Assembly: GCA_018825665.1 (NCBI GenBank)
Contig: JAHJEG010000033.1
Location: 1 to 64,000 of the forward strand
Direction: 5' to 3'
From: a bacterium
GTDB lineage: Bacteria > Campylobacterota > Campylobacteria > Campylobacterales > Sulfurimonadaceae
DNA: 64,000 nucleotides
The position numbers and the translations under genes were made by a program. The notes below the pieces were generated by a model. That model worked only from the letters and a program-made list of their open reading frames with translations. It ran no database searches and was not told the DNA's origin. Below are positions 1 to 7,580 of this stretch, piece by piece. How positions within the stretch are numbered: the first letter of the stretch is position 1; each line of letters opens with the position of its first letter.

Positions 1-323
1 GTATCTGTATCTGTATCGTTATCTGTGTCAGTATCCGTATCATTGTCAGTGTCTGAGTCAGAATCCGTATCGTTGTCTGTGTCCGTGTCAGTATCCGTGT
101 CAGTATCAGTGTCTGTATCTGTATCGTTGTCTGTATCTGTGTCAGAATCCGTATCGCTGTCTGTATCTGTGTCAGAATCCGTATCGTTGTCTGTATCTGT
201 GTCAGAATCCGTATCGTTGTCTGTGTCCGTGTCAGTATCCGTATCAGTATCCGTATCAGTGTCTGTATCTGTATCAGAATCCGTATCGTTGTCTGAATCT
301 GTGTCGCTATCAGTATCCGTATC
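1..323 (-). repeat. Hexanucleotide-period repeat encoding (Asp-Thr/Ser/Asn)n
   Basis: About 108 codons alternate GAT/GAC with ACN, TCN/AGC or AAC. The DNA is therefore a degenerate 6-bp tandem array (GTATCN, GTGTCN, ATCGTT on the plus strand) that continues past the window edge. Codons vary between units, so this is diverged protein-level repetition and not a pure microsatellite. Blocks such as the plus-strand string TCAGAATCCGTATCG recur several times, which indicates duplication of longer units. The encoded polyacidic stretch may bind calcium or act as a flexible spacer. Confidence 0.9.
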
Positions 324-797
324 GCCACCAAGTTCTAAATTATCGTTTCTGGATAATTCTTCATCATTCATACCTGCTCTTTTGCCACTAAAGTCGTCCT
401 CCCCATCGTCACTTTTGCCTCTTGAAAAGCTTTGTTCGTATGCTTGGGCGACAGGATTCTCTTCAATTGGACCAGAGTTTCCTTCAGAGCCTTCCTCACC
501 GGCTGCAGTTTCAAATATATCAAATAAGTCAGCATCATTTATTATACTGTCAATTGCTTCCACTCCTGCAATGACCGAACCATCGGCCAGCACTCTAAAA
601 ATACCGTCGTATGCCGTCGCTTCCGGAAGTGCCGTATATTTAATCTGAAACAGTGCCTCAGGGTCACTGCTTACAATCTGCTCACCTTCATACATCAGTC
701 CGTCGTATACCGCATTGCGGGCAGAACCGTCCACCCCGATAATTTTTACGTTCCCCAACGCAACCTGAACTTTTCCTATTACATCTCCAGCAGCCAT
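1..797 (-). CDS. N-terminus of a giant LapA-like RTX adhesin (partial, runs off left edge)
   Basis: The reverse strand is open from an ATG at 797 to the window edge, 265 codons without a stop. The ORF track lacks it because no stop is inside the window. A strong Shine-Dalgarno (GGAGGTG) lies 4 nt upstream of the ATG. Residues 1-95 look like the N-terminal retention module of type I-secreted adhesins: it opens MAAGDVIGKV, has an internal VDGSARNAVYDG segment and a later VLADGSVIAG segment. There is no Sec signal, as expected for this class. TAAG sits at residues 97-100, like the LapG cleavage site of Pseudomonas LapA. An acidic linker follows, then an Asp-Thr/Ser/Asn dipeptide repeat from residue 159 to the edge. 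In LapA-type adhesins the retention module holds the protein in the outer membrane until LapG cuts it when c-di-GMP is low. Family call is from pattern; C-terminal RTX repeats are unseen. Confidence 0.8.
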   Translation of the reverse strand, partial: MAAGDVIGKVQVALGNVKIIGVDGSARNAVYDGLMYEGEQIVSSDPEALFQIKYTALPEATAYDGIFRVLADGSVIAGVEAIDSIINDADLFDIFETAAGEEGSEGNSGPIEENPVAQAYEQSFSRGKSDDGEDDFSGKRAGMNDEELSRNDNLELGGDTDTDSDTDSDNDTDSDTDTDTDTDTDTDTDTDTDNDTDSDTDTDNDTDSDTDTDSDTDSDTDTDNDTDTDTDTDTDTDTDTDNDTDSDSDTDNDTDTDTDNDTDTD

Positions 798-888
798 ATC
801 ACACCTCCAAATCTAATTGTCAGTAATGATAACATAGCCTAAGACAAGATGTACATAGTACTTTGGTATTGTTTGCACTCCTATTTGC

Positions 889-1683
889 TTATGAATGCAC
901 GAATAGCTCAAACAATCCCATAACAATTTCAATACCGATTAAAATTATTATTATCCACTCCAAAAATGAACTGTGGTTATGATTTGTAAGATCCATAACC
1001 ATAACAATATCATCTTTAATACTGTTAAGTTTATATTCTACGATATCAAACCGATCTTTCAATTCAAGAATAGATGCCAATCTGTTATAGAGCATCTCTA
1101 CATCTTCATTATCCCATAAAATATTCGGCTTATCCAGTAATTGCAGCTCAATGAGCATATCATGACGGATTAGGACGAGTTGTTTGGCAAATCGAGCCAA
1201 ACGGGTTCGTTTGAAAATAGAGAATGTATCTGATGCATCAAGTAGATCACGACTTTTTTCATAATGTTCCGCAAGCTTTTTTTCATAGATCTCCAAGGCA
1301 ACACTCTGGGAAATCACATGTGCTATAATAATCATACTTGTGAGGGAATATTCTTTTAATGTAATTACATCATTGTTTATCAAAAAAGCCTGAGAGATAC
1401 CTGCGTCAATCACAAGAGGATATTCCTGATAAAATCCGGCTTTATCAAAGTCTTCCGCCTCATCGAGGCCTATAGCAGAGAGGGCGTTTATAATATCCTC
1501 TCTTTTAAAGTTTATCATGGTCAGCACATTAAACTGTGTATATGTCAGGATAGTGTCGCCTATCTCAGCGTAGTATGTTGCTTCTATCCTTTTTTTCATG
1601 GTAATATCGAGTGCATTTTCAATATCACCAAGAGAGGTGTTCTCCGGCAAATAAAAAGAAAATAATTCCATCTTCCGTTTCAT
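889..1683 (-). CDS. RMD1/DUF155 family membrane-anchored protein
   Basis: This 264-residue protein matches the DUF155 family (yeast RMD1, human RMND1, bacterial YagE-like). It has a soluble N-terminal region, a helical middle (roughly residues 140-230) and a single C-terminal membrane segment near residues 242-262 preceded by SSFLEW, the usual ending of this family. The ATG at 1683 has AGGAG 8 nt upstream, which supports it over the ATG four codons later. It is transcribed toward the adhesin gene with a 91-base gap. The biochemical role of bacterial members is not established, so none is assigned. Family call is fairly secure. Confidence 0.75.
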   Translation of the reverse strand: MKRKMELFSFYLPENTSLGDIENALDITMKKRIEATYYAEIGDTILTYTQFNVLTMINFKREDIINALSAIGLDEAEDFDKAGFYQEYPLVIDAGISQAFLINNDVITLKEYSLTSMIIIAHVISQSVALEIYEKKLAEHYEKSRDLLDASDTFSIFKRTRLARFAKQLVLIRHDMLIELQLLDKPNILWDNEDVEMLYNRLASILELKDRFDIVEYKLNSIKDDIVMVMDLTNHNHSSFLEWIIIILIGIEIVMGLFELFVHS

Positions 1684-1795
1684 TATAAAAACTCCTGTAA
1701 CGTTATAATCCTAATATAATAACACAGATAGCAAACTTATAAATGCAAATATAAGTATTTTATATACATTTATATTCCTCACACTCTTAAAATGA

Positions 1796-1801
1796 TATAA
1801 T
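1796..1801 (+). promoter_or_regulatory. Probable sigma70 -10 box for the globin-DGC gene
   Basis: TATAAT lies 35 bases before the ATG at 1836, in a very AT-rich gap between divergent genes. No good -35 box is visible, which is common in Campylobacterota sigma70 promoters. It would drive the diguanylate cyclase and the small membrane protein behind it. Confidence 0.5.
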
Positions 1802-1835
1802 GTCACATTAACATAAATAAACATTTGAGGTTTTG

Positions 1836-3104
1836 ATGAAAAACAAATATGCGAAGTTAAAATATATCGCACCCGATATTCAGGATGCGTTTGATATGTT
1901 TTACAATACTATGCTTAGTGATGTGCGTCTTTCATCTTTTTTTGAGAGTGATGCGCAGATACAATCATTGATTGATAAGCAAAAGAAATTTTTCCTGGAA
2001 GCTTTTGAATTGGATGTGGATCAGATTGAAAAATCTTACATAAAAATAGGTGAGATGCATTACGACATGAGGATTCCATATGTTGATTACATGAAGGGCA
2101 TGGAAATTTTGCAAGAGCATTTTCTTTTGTATTCAGCCTCAATAGAGGATTCTGCTGAAATTATGAGAGAGATTTTTTCATATTTCAGATTTATCAAGTC
2201 CAAGACTGCTCAAGGCTATTTAAATAAAATGCTGGAGTCGGACGAACATGATATTCAGCTGTTTTTACAAAACATCACTACGATTAATGATGAATTTGAC
2301 AAAAAAATAGTCCTAAACCGTATCAATTGGTTAAATACTTTAATACTTTCTATTAAGAATAGTATTGTGCTGGATACAAAAACAAATGATACCGAATTCA
2401 AAGAATGGATAGAGAGAGCAACTTTTATAGATATGGAAAAAAAACTTTTCTTTGAGGATTTGGAAAAAAGAATAAATATCAATACCCAAAACCTGTTCTA
2501 CTTTTTGGAAAATGGGAACTACCTTGAGATGTTACCACTATACGAATCACTGCAAAATATTTACAAACTGACGCTTATTCTGAGCAATTCCGTTTCACTC
2601 ACTGTTGCCGATGATTTAGTAAAAAACTTAAAAATCGATTCGCTTACCCATCTATACAGAAAAGACGCCTTTAATACATTCCTGGAAAAAGAGTTATTCT
2701 TTTTGAAACGCTCAAACTCTTATTTTAGTGTCGTATATATCGACTTGGATAAGTTTAAATATATTAATGACACCTATGGGCATTGGAGCGGTGACAAAGT
2801 TCTTGAAAAAATCGGGGAACTTATAAACAGCAATATCAGAGAATCAGATATCGGATTTAGAAACGGCGGTGATGAGTTCGCCATAATTTTAAAGCAGGCG
2901 AATGAAGAGCAGGCAAGCAAAATATGTGAAAAAATATATCAAGAGTTTTCAAGTTGTAACTTTATGCATAATGAAAAAACTTTCTTCAATGTTTCATTAA
3001 GTTATGGTGTTTTCGTTTGTGATGAGAGCACAAAAGATATGAATATTACTGATGTTATAGAAGCTGTCGACCAACGACTCTATAAAGCAAAAAACAAAAA
3101 CTAG
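1836..3104 (+). CDS. Globin-coupled diguanylate cyclase
   Basis: It is predicted to make c-di-GMP from GTP in the cytoplasm under control of a globin-type haem sensor. Residues 1-150 look like a sensor globin: helices with a conserved IGEMHYDMRIP segment, whose His is the likely proximal haem ligand, followed by YMKGM. A helical linker leads to a C-terminal GGDEF domain with intact NGGDEF. An RESD inhibitory site lies five residues upstream, so product inhibition is likely. The track starts at a TTG (1833), but GAGG is placed 5 nt before the ATG at 1836, so I start there. There is no signal peptide or membrane segment. By analogy with DosC or AvGReg the ligand could be O2, NO or CO; this is inferred. 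Confidence 0.8.
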   Translation: MKNKYAKLKYIAPDIQDAFDMFYNTMLSDVRLSSFFESDAQIQSLIDKQKKFFLEAFELDVDQIEKSYIKIGEMHYDMRIPYVDYMKGMEILQEHFLLYSASIEDSAEIMREIFSYFRFIKSKTAQGYLNKMLESDEHDIQLFLQNITTINDEFDKKIVLNRINWLNTLILSIKNSIVLDTKTNDTEFKEWIERATFIDMEKKLFFEDLEKRININTQNLFYFLENGNYLEMLPLYESLQNIYKLTLILSNSVSLTVADDLVKNLKIDSLTHLYRKDAFNTFLEKELFFLKRSNSYFSVVYIDLDKFKYINDTYGHWSGDKVLEKIGELINSNIRESDIGFRNGGDEFAIILKQANEEQASKICEKIYQEFSSCNFMHNEKTFFNVSLSYGVFVCDESTKDMNITDVIEAVDQRLYKAKNKN

Positions 3105-3112
3105 ATTGCAGC

Positions 3113-3502
3113 ATGATTGATGATTTGATTTTAAACTATGTCTTTCTTTTTGTACTGCTTGAGGTGTATGAGATAAGCTGGCAAAAAGCACCCAGCCTGA
3201 TGGGTATGCTTTTGCGCATGTACAAACAGTATAATAAAAGTATTTGGCTGTTTTTAATCATGCATCCCACCTTTTATTTCAGTATAGGCTTTGCAATGCT
3301 TACAGAGTATAATTTTGCCGCTATGATGCTGCTTTTTATTAAGACTGCGGATATCGCCACAAAAATAATGCTTATAGAACAGGTTTTTATAAAAAAAGAA
3401 CTCTCTCAGGAATTGGGACTGATTCTTTTAGCACCGATAAATAACTTCTTACCCTATCTGGGTCTTATCATCTATCCGGTTTTAATCATACTAGCTGTCT
3501 AA
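3113..3502 (+). CDS. Small integral membrane protein of unknown function
   Basis: This 129-residue protein is almost entirely hydrophobic, with about four predicted membrane helices (near 5-20, 43-65, 68-88 and 102-127). No catalytic motif is visible. It starts 8 bases after the globin-DGC stop and is probably co-transcribed with it. Its last 12 bases overlap the end of the convergent coiled-coil gene. A Shine-Dalgarno is weak (GCAGC), so translation may depend on the upstream gene. I do not recognise the family. Confidence 0.6.
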   Translation: MIDDLILNYVFLFVLLEVYEISWQKAPSLMGMLLRMYKQYNKSIWLFLIMHPTFYFSIGFAMLTEYNFAAMMLLFIKTADIATKIMLIEQVFIKKELSQELGLILLAPINNFLPYLGLIIYPVLIILAV

Positions 3503-4738
3503 CTGCGTATACCCTTTTTGAAGTTTCGCTTTTTTAGCCAGCATTTGAACACTCTGGGTGATATCTTCTCCGGCAATGTGATAATGTTCGTGAAGCTTTG
3601 CAAGAGAATCGTCAATCTTCCGGGTAAGGGCTTCTCCTAGTGTGTCTATCTGATTTTTCATAGCTGTTATTTGTTCATTTTCAGAGTATTTAATCTCTTT
3701 AGAAACAATACTAAGCTGTGCCTGAGACTTGACATAATCTGCTTTTATAACTTCCATATCTACCATCAACTCTTTTATCGTTGCATAAATATCGTGTAAG
3801 CCGTGATTTTGTTTTTCAAGTTCATTCATTTTATTGGATGAAAGGACCATCTGCTTCATGATTATCTCGCTTTGGTCTCGTATGCTGCCAAGTCTGCTTT
3901 CACTCTCGGACAAGGAGGTGCCTACACCCTCCGTTTGTGACTTGAGCGCCAGCATCTGCTTTTCAAAGGCTTTTGTGACACTTCCGAGTTCCTGAAGGGT
4001 CTGTCTTGTAATCAATCCGGCTATTGTATCTGACATATTTTTCAGTTTATCGAGATTCTCTTTTAAAAAATCCAGATCCTCTTGTACATCGTATCTGTTT
4101 TCAAAGGCTTTATTGATGGCTGCCGTGAGTTTATTGAAATGTTCTTGTTCGGCCACTCTGAGTATGTCTATATGTTTGTGAACCACATTGTCGAGTTCAG
4201 GAAGCTGCGTATGCGTAAAATCTTCAAAAGAGTTCGTCACATCCTTGTGCCAGTTGCTCAAATCATCAAATTTTTCTAAAAACTTTCCCTGATTTGTCTG
4301 GATAGCATCCAGTGCTTTGATATCTTTGCTGAATTTTTCCCGTATTTCTTTTTGGGATTCCCTGTCCTCTTGCTGAGAGATGCTTATCCTTTCTTCGAGT
4401 TCACTCATAAATTCTTTGAGCTGTGCAACCTGTGAGATAATTGTTTGTGTAAATTCACTCTGCGCTCTTGCATTTTCTGATTGTTGCGTCTGGTGAAGGA
4501 TATTCATAACGATATAAAGCAACAACCCCACAAGCAAAGGGAAGAACGACTCCCTTAAAAGCATGACGACATTACTCACATCAGGATGTATTATAAAATG
4601 CACTACGGAGCTAATAGCACCGATGCCGACCATCAAAGGTGCATAATTAATCTTGTTTGGCTGTTTTAAAATATATATTTGTCTTAAGAAGAGTATGGCC
4701 ATAAATAAAAAGGCCAGAAGTAAATCATTTTCAAACAC
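3491..4738 (-). CDS. Membrane-anchored coiled-coil protein, function unknown
   Basis: The 415-residue protein starts with three hydrophobic segments (about 5-20, 33-50 and 65-85). A long, largely coiled-coil cytoplasmic region follows (about 90-400), rich in Glu, Lys, Gln and Leu heptads. The start is a GTG at 4738 with GGAG 5 nt upstream. There is no HAMP domain and no chemoreceptor hairpin tip, so it is not a chemoreceptor. The layout recalls RmuC-like or cell-envelope scaffold proteins, but no family motif is recognisable. Its 3' end overlaps the convergent small membrane gene by 12 bases. Confidence 0.6.
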   Translation of the reverse strand: MFENDLLLAFLFMAILFLRQIYILKQPNKINYAPLMVGIGAISSVVHFIIHPDVSNVVMLLRESFFPLLVGLLLYIVMNILHQTQQSENARAQSEFTQTIISQVAQLKEFMSELEERISISQQEDRESQKEIREKFSKDIKALDAIQTNQGKFLEKFDDLSNWHKDVTNSFEDFTHTQLPELDNVVHKHIDILRVAEQEHFNKLTAAINKAFENRYDVQEDLDFLKENLDKLKNMSDTIAGLITRQTLQELGSVTKAFEKQMLALKSQTEGVGTSLSESESRLGSIRDQSEIIMKQMVLSSNKMNELEKQNHGLHDIYATIKELMVDMEVIKADYVKSQAQLSIVSKEIKYSENEQITAMKNQIDTLGEALTRKIDDSLAKLHEHYHIAGEDITQSVQMLAKKAKLQKGYTQLDS

Positions 4739-4782
4739 AATATCTCCTATGTGTTAAAGTTTGATTATTCTATCATATATTT

Positions 4783-5412
4783 TTATAAAACTATATCTAA
4801 AATCTCTTTTGGCATGTGGAGGAGCACATCATGCTCGCCTGATGGAGAAAACCCCCATGTAGCAAACATAGAGCCGATGCCGGCACTCTTTGCACTCAGC
4901 ATATCTTTTGAGTTGTCACCGACCATCCAGGCATTATGTCTGTCTCGGTCAAAACCATAATGGTTTAATATCTCATTGAGCATTTGAGGGTCGGGCTTGG
5001 AAGCCTTTACCTTATCCGCTCCTATGATTACGTCAAAAAGATGCGCTACCTCCAGGTGTCCCAACATCCTTTGAGCAAACTTGGTCGGAGCATTCGTAGC
5101 AACGGACAATTTAATTCCACATGCCAGAAGCTCATGCAGAGTTTCTTTTATCCCATCATAAAGATAAGGATTCTGGATACACTGCTTTTCATAATGTGCC
5201 TCGAAGATATCTCTGTCGCTGTCGTGGTAAATATCTGTTCCGTAAAAAAGCTTAGGCAGGTTTCGAACCTCCATATTTATTGCCTCGACTATGAACTTTT
5301 CTGAGAGAGGGGGAAGATTATAGTTTAATGCCCGGACATAGTTTATGGAGATGGTTATGTCTTTTTGGGAATCTAGCAGCGTACCGTCCATATCAAAGAT
5401 AACAACTTTCAT
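4783..5412 (-). CDS. HAD-family phosphatase, phosphoglycolate phosphatase-like
   Basis: All four HAD motifs are present: DMDGTLLD near residues 7-14 (Asp nucleophile and acid/base), VATNAP near 103, the Lys in KASKPDP near 137, and GDNSKD near 165. A helical cap lies between motifs I and II, so this is a subclass I HAD like Gph. It probably hydrolyses a small phosphorylated metabolite; 2-phosphoglycolate is the best guess. It lies 6 bases after hemH and is probably in the same transcript. The gene carries two copies of the GGCATGTGG motif, one encoding the LLACGIK segment. Confidence 0.8.
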   Translation of the reverse strand: MKVVIFDMDGTLLDSQKDITISINYVRALNYNLPPLSEKFIVEAINMEVRNLPKLFYGTDIYHDSDRDIFEAHYEKQCIQNPYLYDGIKETLHELLACGIKLSVATNAPTKFAQRMLGHLEVAHLFDVIIGADKVKASKPDPQMLNEILNHYGFDRDRHNAWMVGDNSKDMLSAKSAGIGSMFATWGFSPSGEHDVLLHMPKEILDIVL

Positions 5413-5418
5413 CCTGCC

Positions 5419-6369
5419 CTACTTCATCTTCTCATAGATTTCACAAAGCGCATCCACGAACAAGTCGCTGTCATTGACACATCTGCAAACCCTGTAATCT
5501 TTAAAACCAAGTTCCTCTGCTATTTCTCTGTACTCTATCTCCAACTCAAAATCAGTCTCAGAGTTGTCAATCGTAAAAGCTATAGGGTAGATTACCACGC
5601 CCCTGTTTCTGACGGTTTTGAGCTTGTCTTCCAAAGAGGGTTTCAACCATTGCATCGGTCCCACCTTCGACTGGTATGCCAGATGCGTTTCATAAAAGTC
5701 CATCTTTTGTTCTTTTAGCATCTGCTTTAAGATCTCCACATGCCGCGTAATATGTTTTTCATAAACATCCCCTGCGTCGACTATCTTTTGAGGAAGACCG
5801 TGTGCCGAGAAGATTATGTCGAAATCTCTGTACTCATCCTCTCCCATGCTCTCTTTTATTCTCTGGATTACGGCTTTGTTATAGCTTTCATTCTCAAAAT
5901 AGTGTTTTATCTCAACCAAAAGCGCATCCCCCGTACTGTCATGGTAACACTCTTCAAAATCTTCCAGGGAGGACTTTGTCGTAGTTGTAGAATACTGAGG
6001 ATACATAGGAATAAGATAGATCTTGTCTATATCTTCTTTGTTGAGTCTCTCTATCACCTCTTTGGCAAAAGGCGGAGTGTAGCGCATCACAAAATCCACG
6101 ATATACTTTTCTCCGAGCCTCTCCTGTAGTTTTTTCACAAGACTCTGCGTATGACCCACTATAGGAGACTTCCCGCCCAATTGTCTGTATATTTCCTGAG
6201 AACTTTCTGTTCTGGTAAAAGTTATCAGACCCCCGACAAGCTTTCTGAGGAGATTACTTTTCATCGTCAAAATATTTTTATCACTGAACATATTTGTTAA
6301 AAACATCTCAACCTCTTCAAGGTTGTTGGGCCCGCCCATATTCAGTAAGATTATCGCTTCTTTTTTCAA
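5419..6369 (-). CDS. hemH: Ferrochelatase
   Basis: It inserts Fe2+ into protoporphyrin IX at the last step of haem synthesis, at the membrane surface. The 316-residue length fits the family. Visible signatures are the N-terminal LLNMGGP, the QLGGKSPI segment, SAHGLP near 190 (metal-site His) and the acidic NSETDFELE segment near 270 that carries the catalytic Glu. The gene precedes the HAD phosphatase by 6 bases, suggesting an operon. Haem supply suits the many cytochromes, haem sensors and the CcsBA maturation protein encoded nearby. Confidence 0.95.
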   Translation of the reverse strand: MKKEAIILLNMGGPNNLEEVEMFLTNMFSDKNILTMKSNLLRKLVGGLITFTRTESSQEIYRQLGGKSPIVGHTQSLVKKLQERLGEKYIVDFVMRYTPPFAKEVIERLNKEDIDKIYLIPMYPQYSTTTTKSSLEDFEECYHDSTGDALLVEIKHYFENESYNKAVIQRIKESMGEDEYRDFDIIFSAHGLPQKIVDAGDVYEKHITRHVEILKQMLKEQKMDFYETHLAYQSKVGPMQWLKPSLEDKLKTVRNRGVVIYPIAFTIDNSETDFELEIEYREIAEELGFKDYRVCRCVNDSDLFVDALCEIYEKMK

Positions 6370-6434
6370 GTTAGTCCTATTTCATTAATCTCTAATCATA
6401 TCCAATTAGCTTAATTATACACTTTATTTTTAAA

Positions 6435-6443
6435 TGGTATAAT
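6435..6443 (+). promoter_or_regulatory. Extended -10 promoter of the NifX-like gene
   Basis: TGGTATAAT (a TGN extended -10) sits 27 bases before the ATG at 6471. It lies in the AT-rich gap between divergent hemH and the NifX-like gene. A Shine-Dalgarno AAGG is present just before the ATG. Confidence 0.6.
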
Positions 6444-6470
6444 CATCGCAAAATATTTATAAGGTAAAAT

Positions 6471-6863
6471 ATGAAAATTGCTATTCCTGTTAAAGATGAG
6501 AGTCTTACGTTTTTTGGTAATGCCGGACACACTCCTGAATTTGCCGTATACGAGATGAACGGAACCGGTATGTTCAAGTCATTTAAATTAAATGAAATCA
6601 GAAAAAATCCTCGTACGGATTTGGACCATGAACATGATGACGAAGAGCATCAGTGCGGTCATGATCACGATGATGCAGAGCACATCGCGCAACATGATAA
6701 AATGGGTCTGGTTCTTGAAGACTGTAACTATATCGTCGTAAGCCGTGCTTGTAAAAATACTGTAAATACTATGAAAAACTATGGTGTCAGTGTTGTCAAA
6801 TACAGTGGTGACGCACAAAAAAGTGATGCTATCCTTAGAGAGCTTTCCGCGAAATTCGCCTAA
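6471..6863 (+). CDS. NifX/NifB-type dinitrogenase iron-molybdenum cofactor family protein with His-rich insert
   Basis: This 130-residue protein has the ribonuclease H-like fold signature of the NifX/NafY/NifB C-terminal family: it opens KIAIPVKD, then FFGNAGHTPEFAVYE, then NYIVVSRACKNT. An insertion near residues 44-70 is very rich in His, Asp and Glu (HEHDDEEHQCGHDHDD), which suggests metal binding. No other nif gene is nearby. It may handle metal or Fe-S clusters outside nitrogen fixation, as many stand-alone members probably do; that role is inference. It is a single-gene unit between hemH (divergent) and a DUF2461 gene (convergent). Confidence 0.8.
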   Translation: MKIAIPVKDESLTFFGNAGHTPEFAVYEMNGTGMFKSFKLNEIRKNPRTDLDHEHDDEEHQCGHDHDDAEHIAQHDKMGLVLEDCNYIVVSRACKNTVNTMKNYGVSVVKYSGDAQKSDAILRELSAKFA

Positions 6864-6875
6864 ACAAAACCTTCC

Positions 6876-7571
6876 CTAAAAATCGGCAGATAGACTTATT
6901 TTGTACATTATCTGCTGCAGGGGCAACATCTCTTCATACATCTTATACAATGTATCTATCAGCAGTTCGCCCTTTTGTATAAGAGTCGGATCTAAAATTT
7001 TGTAGGCTGCCATCCCTTTATAGAGACTCATATCGGCACGTAACATATGCGCGTTAAAACCTCTTGGATATCTTTTGTATCCGTGTTCGAGTGTTTGATA
7101 TCCGCATGCCATGAGTTTGTCCAGGAGCATGCTAAGTTCAAGCCTTTTATCTTCATCTTTTATATATTCTCTGTAAGCGTCAAGCATAGGTTTTTCAAAC
7201 CATCTCACGCCCGCTGCGACAAAAAGTTCGTCCGGGGAAAAATGAAGATAGAAAGAAGAGCTCTGAAGCCTTTTTCCTTTTCCCTGCCAAAAGATGATGC
7301 CTATCCTGCTTTTTAAAGGCTCTTTGTTTGAACCCATTCTTCGGGTGTCTCTGTAGATCCTAAAAAGTGATTTGTTGATTTTAGGTTCCGCGTTTATAGT
7401 GGGTTCTAAGGCCTGAAGGTGTTCACCCATCTCTACCACAAAGGCGCGAGAGGGATTTAGGATAAGTTCTTCATACTCATTTTTATGTGCTTCAAACCAT
7501 TCTTTGTTGTTATTTTTGCGGATTGTTCGTAAAAAAGTTAATGTTTTTTTACTAAAACCTTTGAATTCCAC
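6876..7571 (-). CDS. DUF2461 family protein (TIGR02453)
   Basis: This 231-residue protein matches the DUF2461 family through FLRTIRKNNNKEWFEAHK near the N-terminus, the FRIYRDTR segment and the SSFYLHFSPDELFVAAG segment. Function is not known in the family. The start is a GTG at 7571 inside one of the GGCATGTGG copies. The overlapping ATG is in another frame, and TAAGG overlapping the ccsBA stop codon serves as the ribosome site. It lies 9 bases after ccsBA, so it is probably co-transcribed and translationally coupled. Confidence 0.8.
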   Translation of the reverse strand: MEFKGFSKKTLTFLRTIRKNNNKEWFEAHKNEYEELILNPSRAFVVEMGEHLQALEPTINAEPKINKSLFRIYRDTRRMGSNKEPLKSRIGIIFWQGKGKRLQSSSFYLHFSPDELFVAAGVRWFEKPMLDAYREYIKDEDKRLELSMLLDKLMACGYQTLEHGYKRYPRGFNAHMLRADMSLYKGMAAYKILDPTLIQKGELLIDTLYKMYEEMLPLQQIMYKISLSADF

Positions 7572-7580
7572 ATGCCGGCC

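Noticed and set aside
1-323. CRISPR or microsatellite reading of the repeat block
   Set aside because: There are no unique spacers of constant length and units vary at codon third positions. It is protein-level repetition.
25-648. 207-residue plus-strand ORF of Ser-Val repeats
   Set aside because: It is the antisense of the adhesin Asp-Thr/Ser repeat. The reverse frame has a strong ribosome site and a recognisable adhesin N-terminus.
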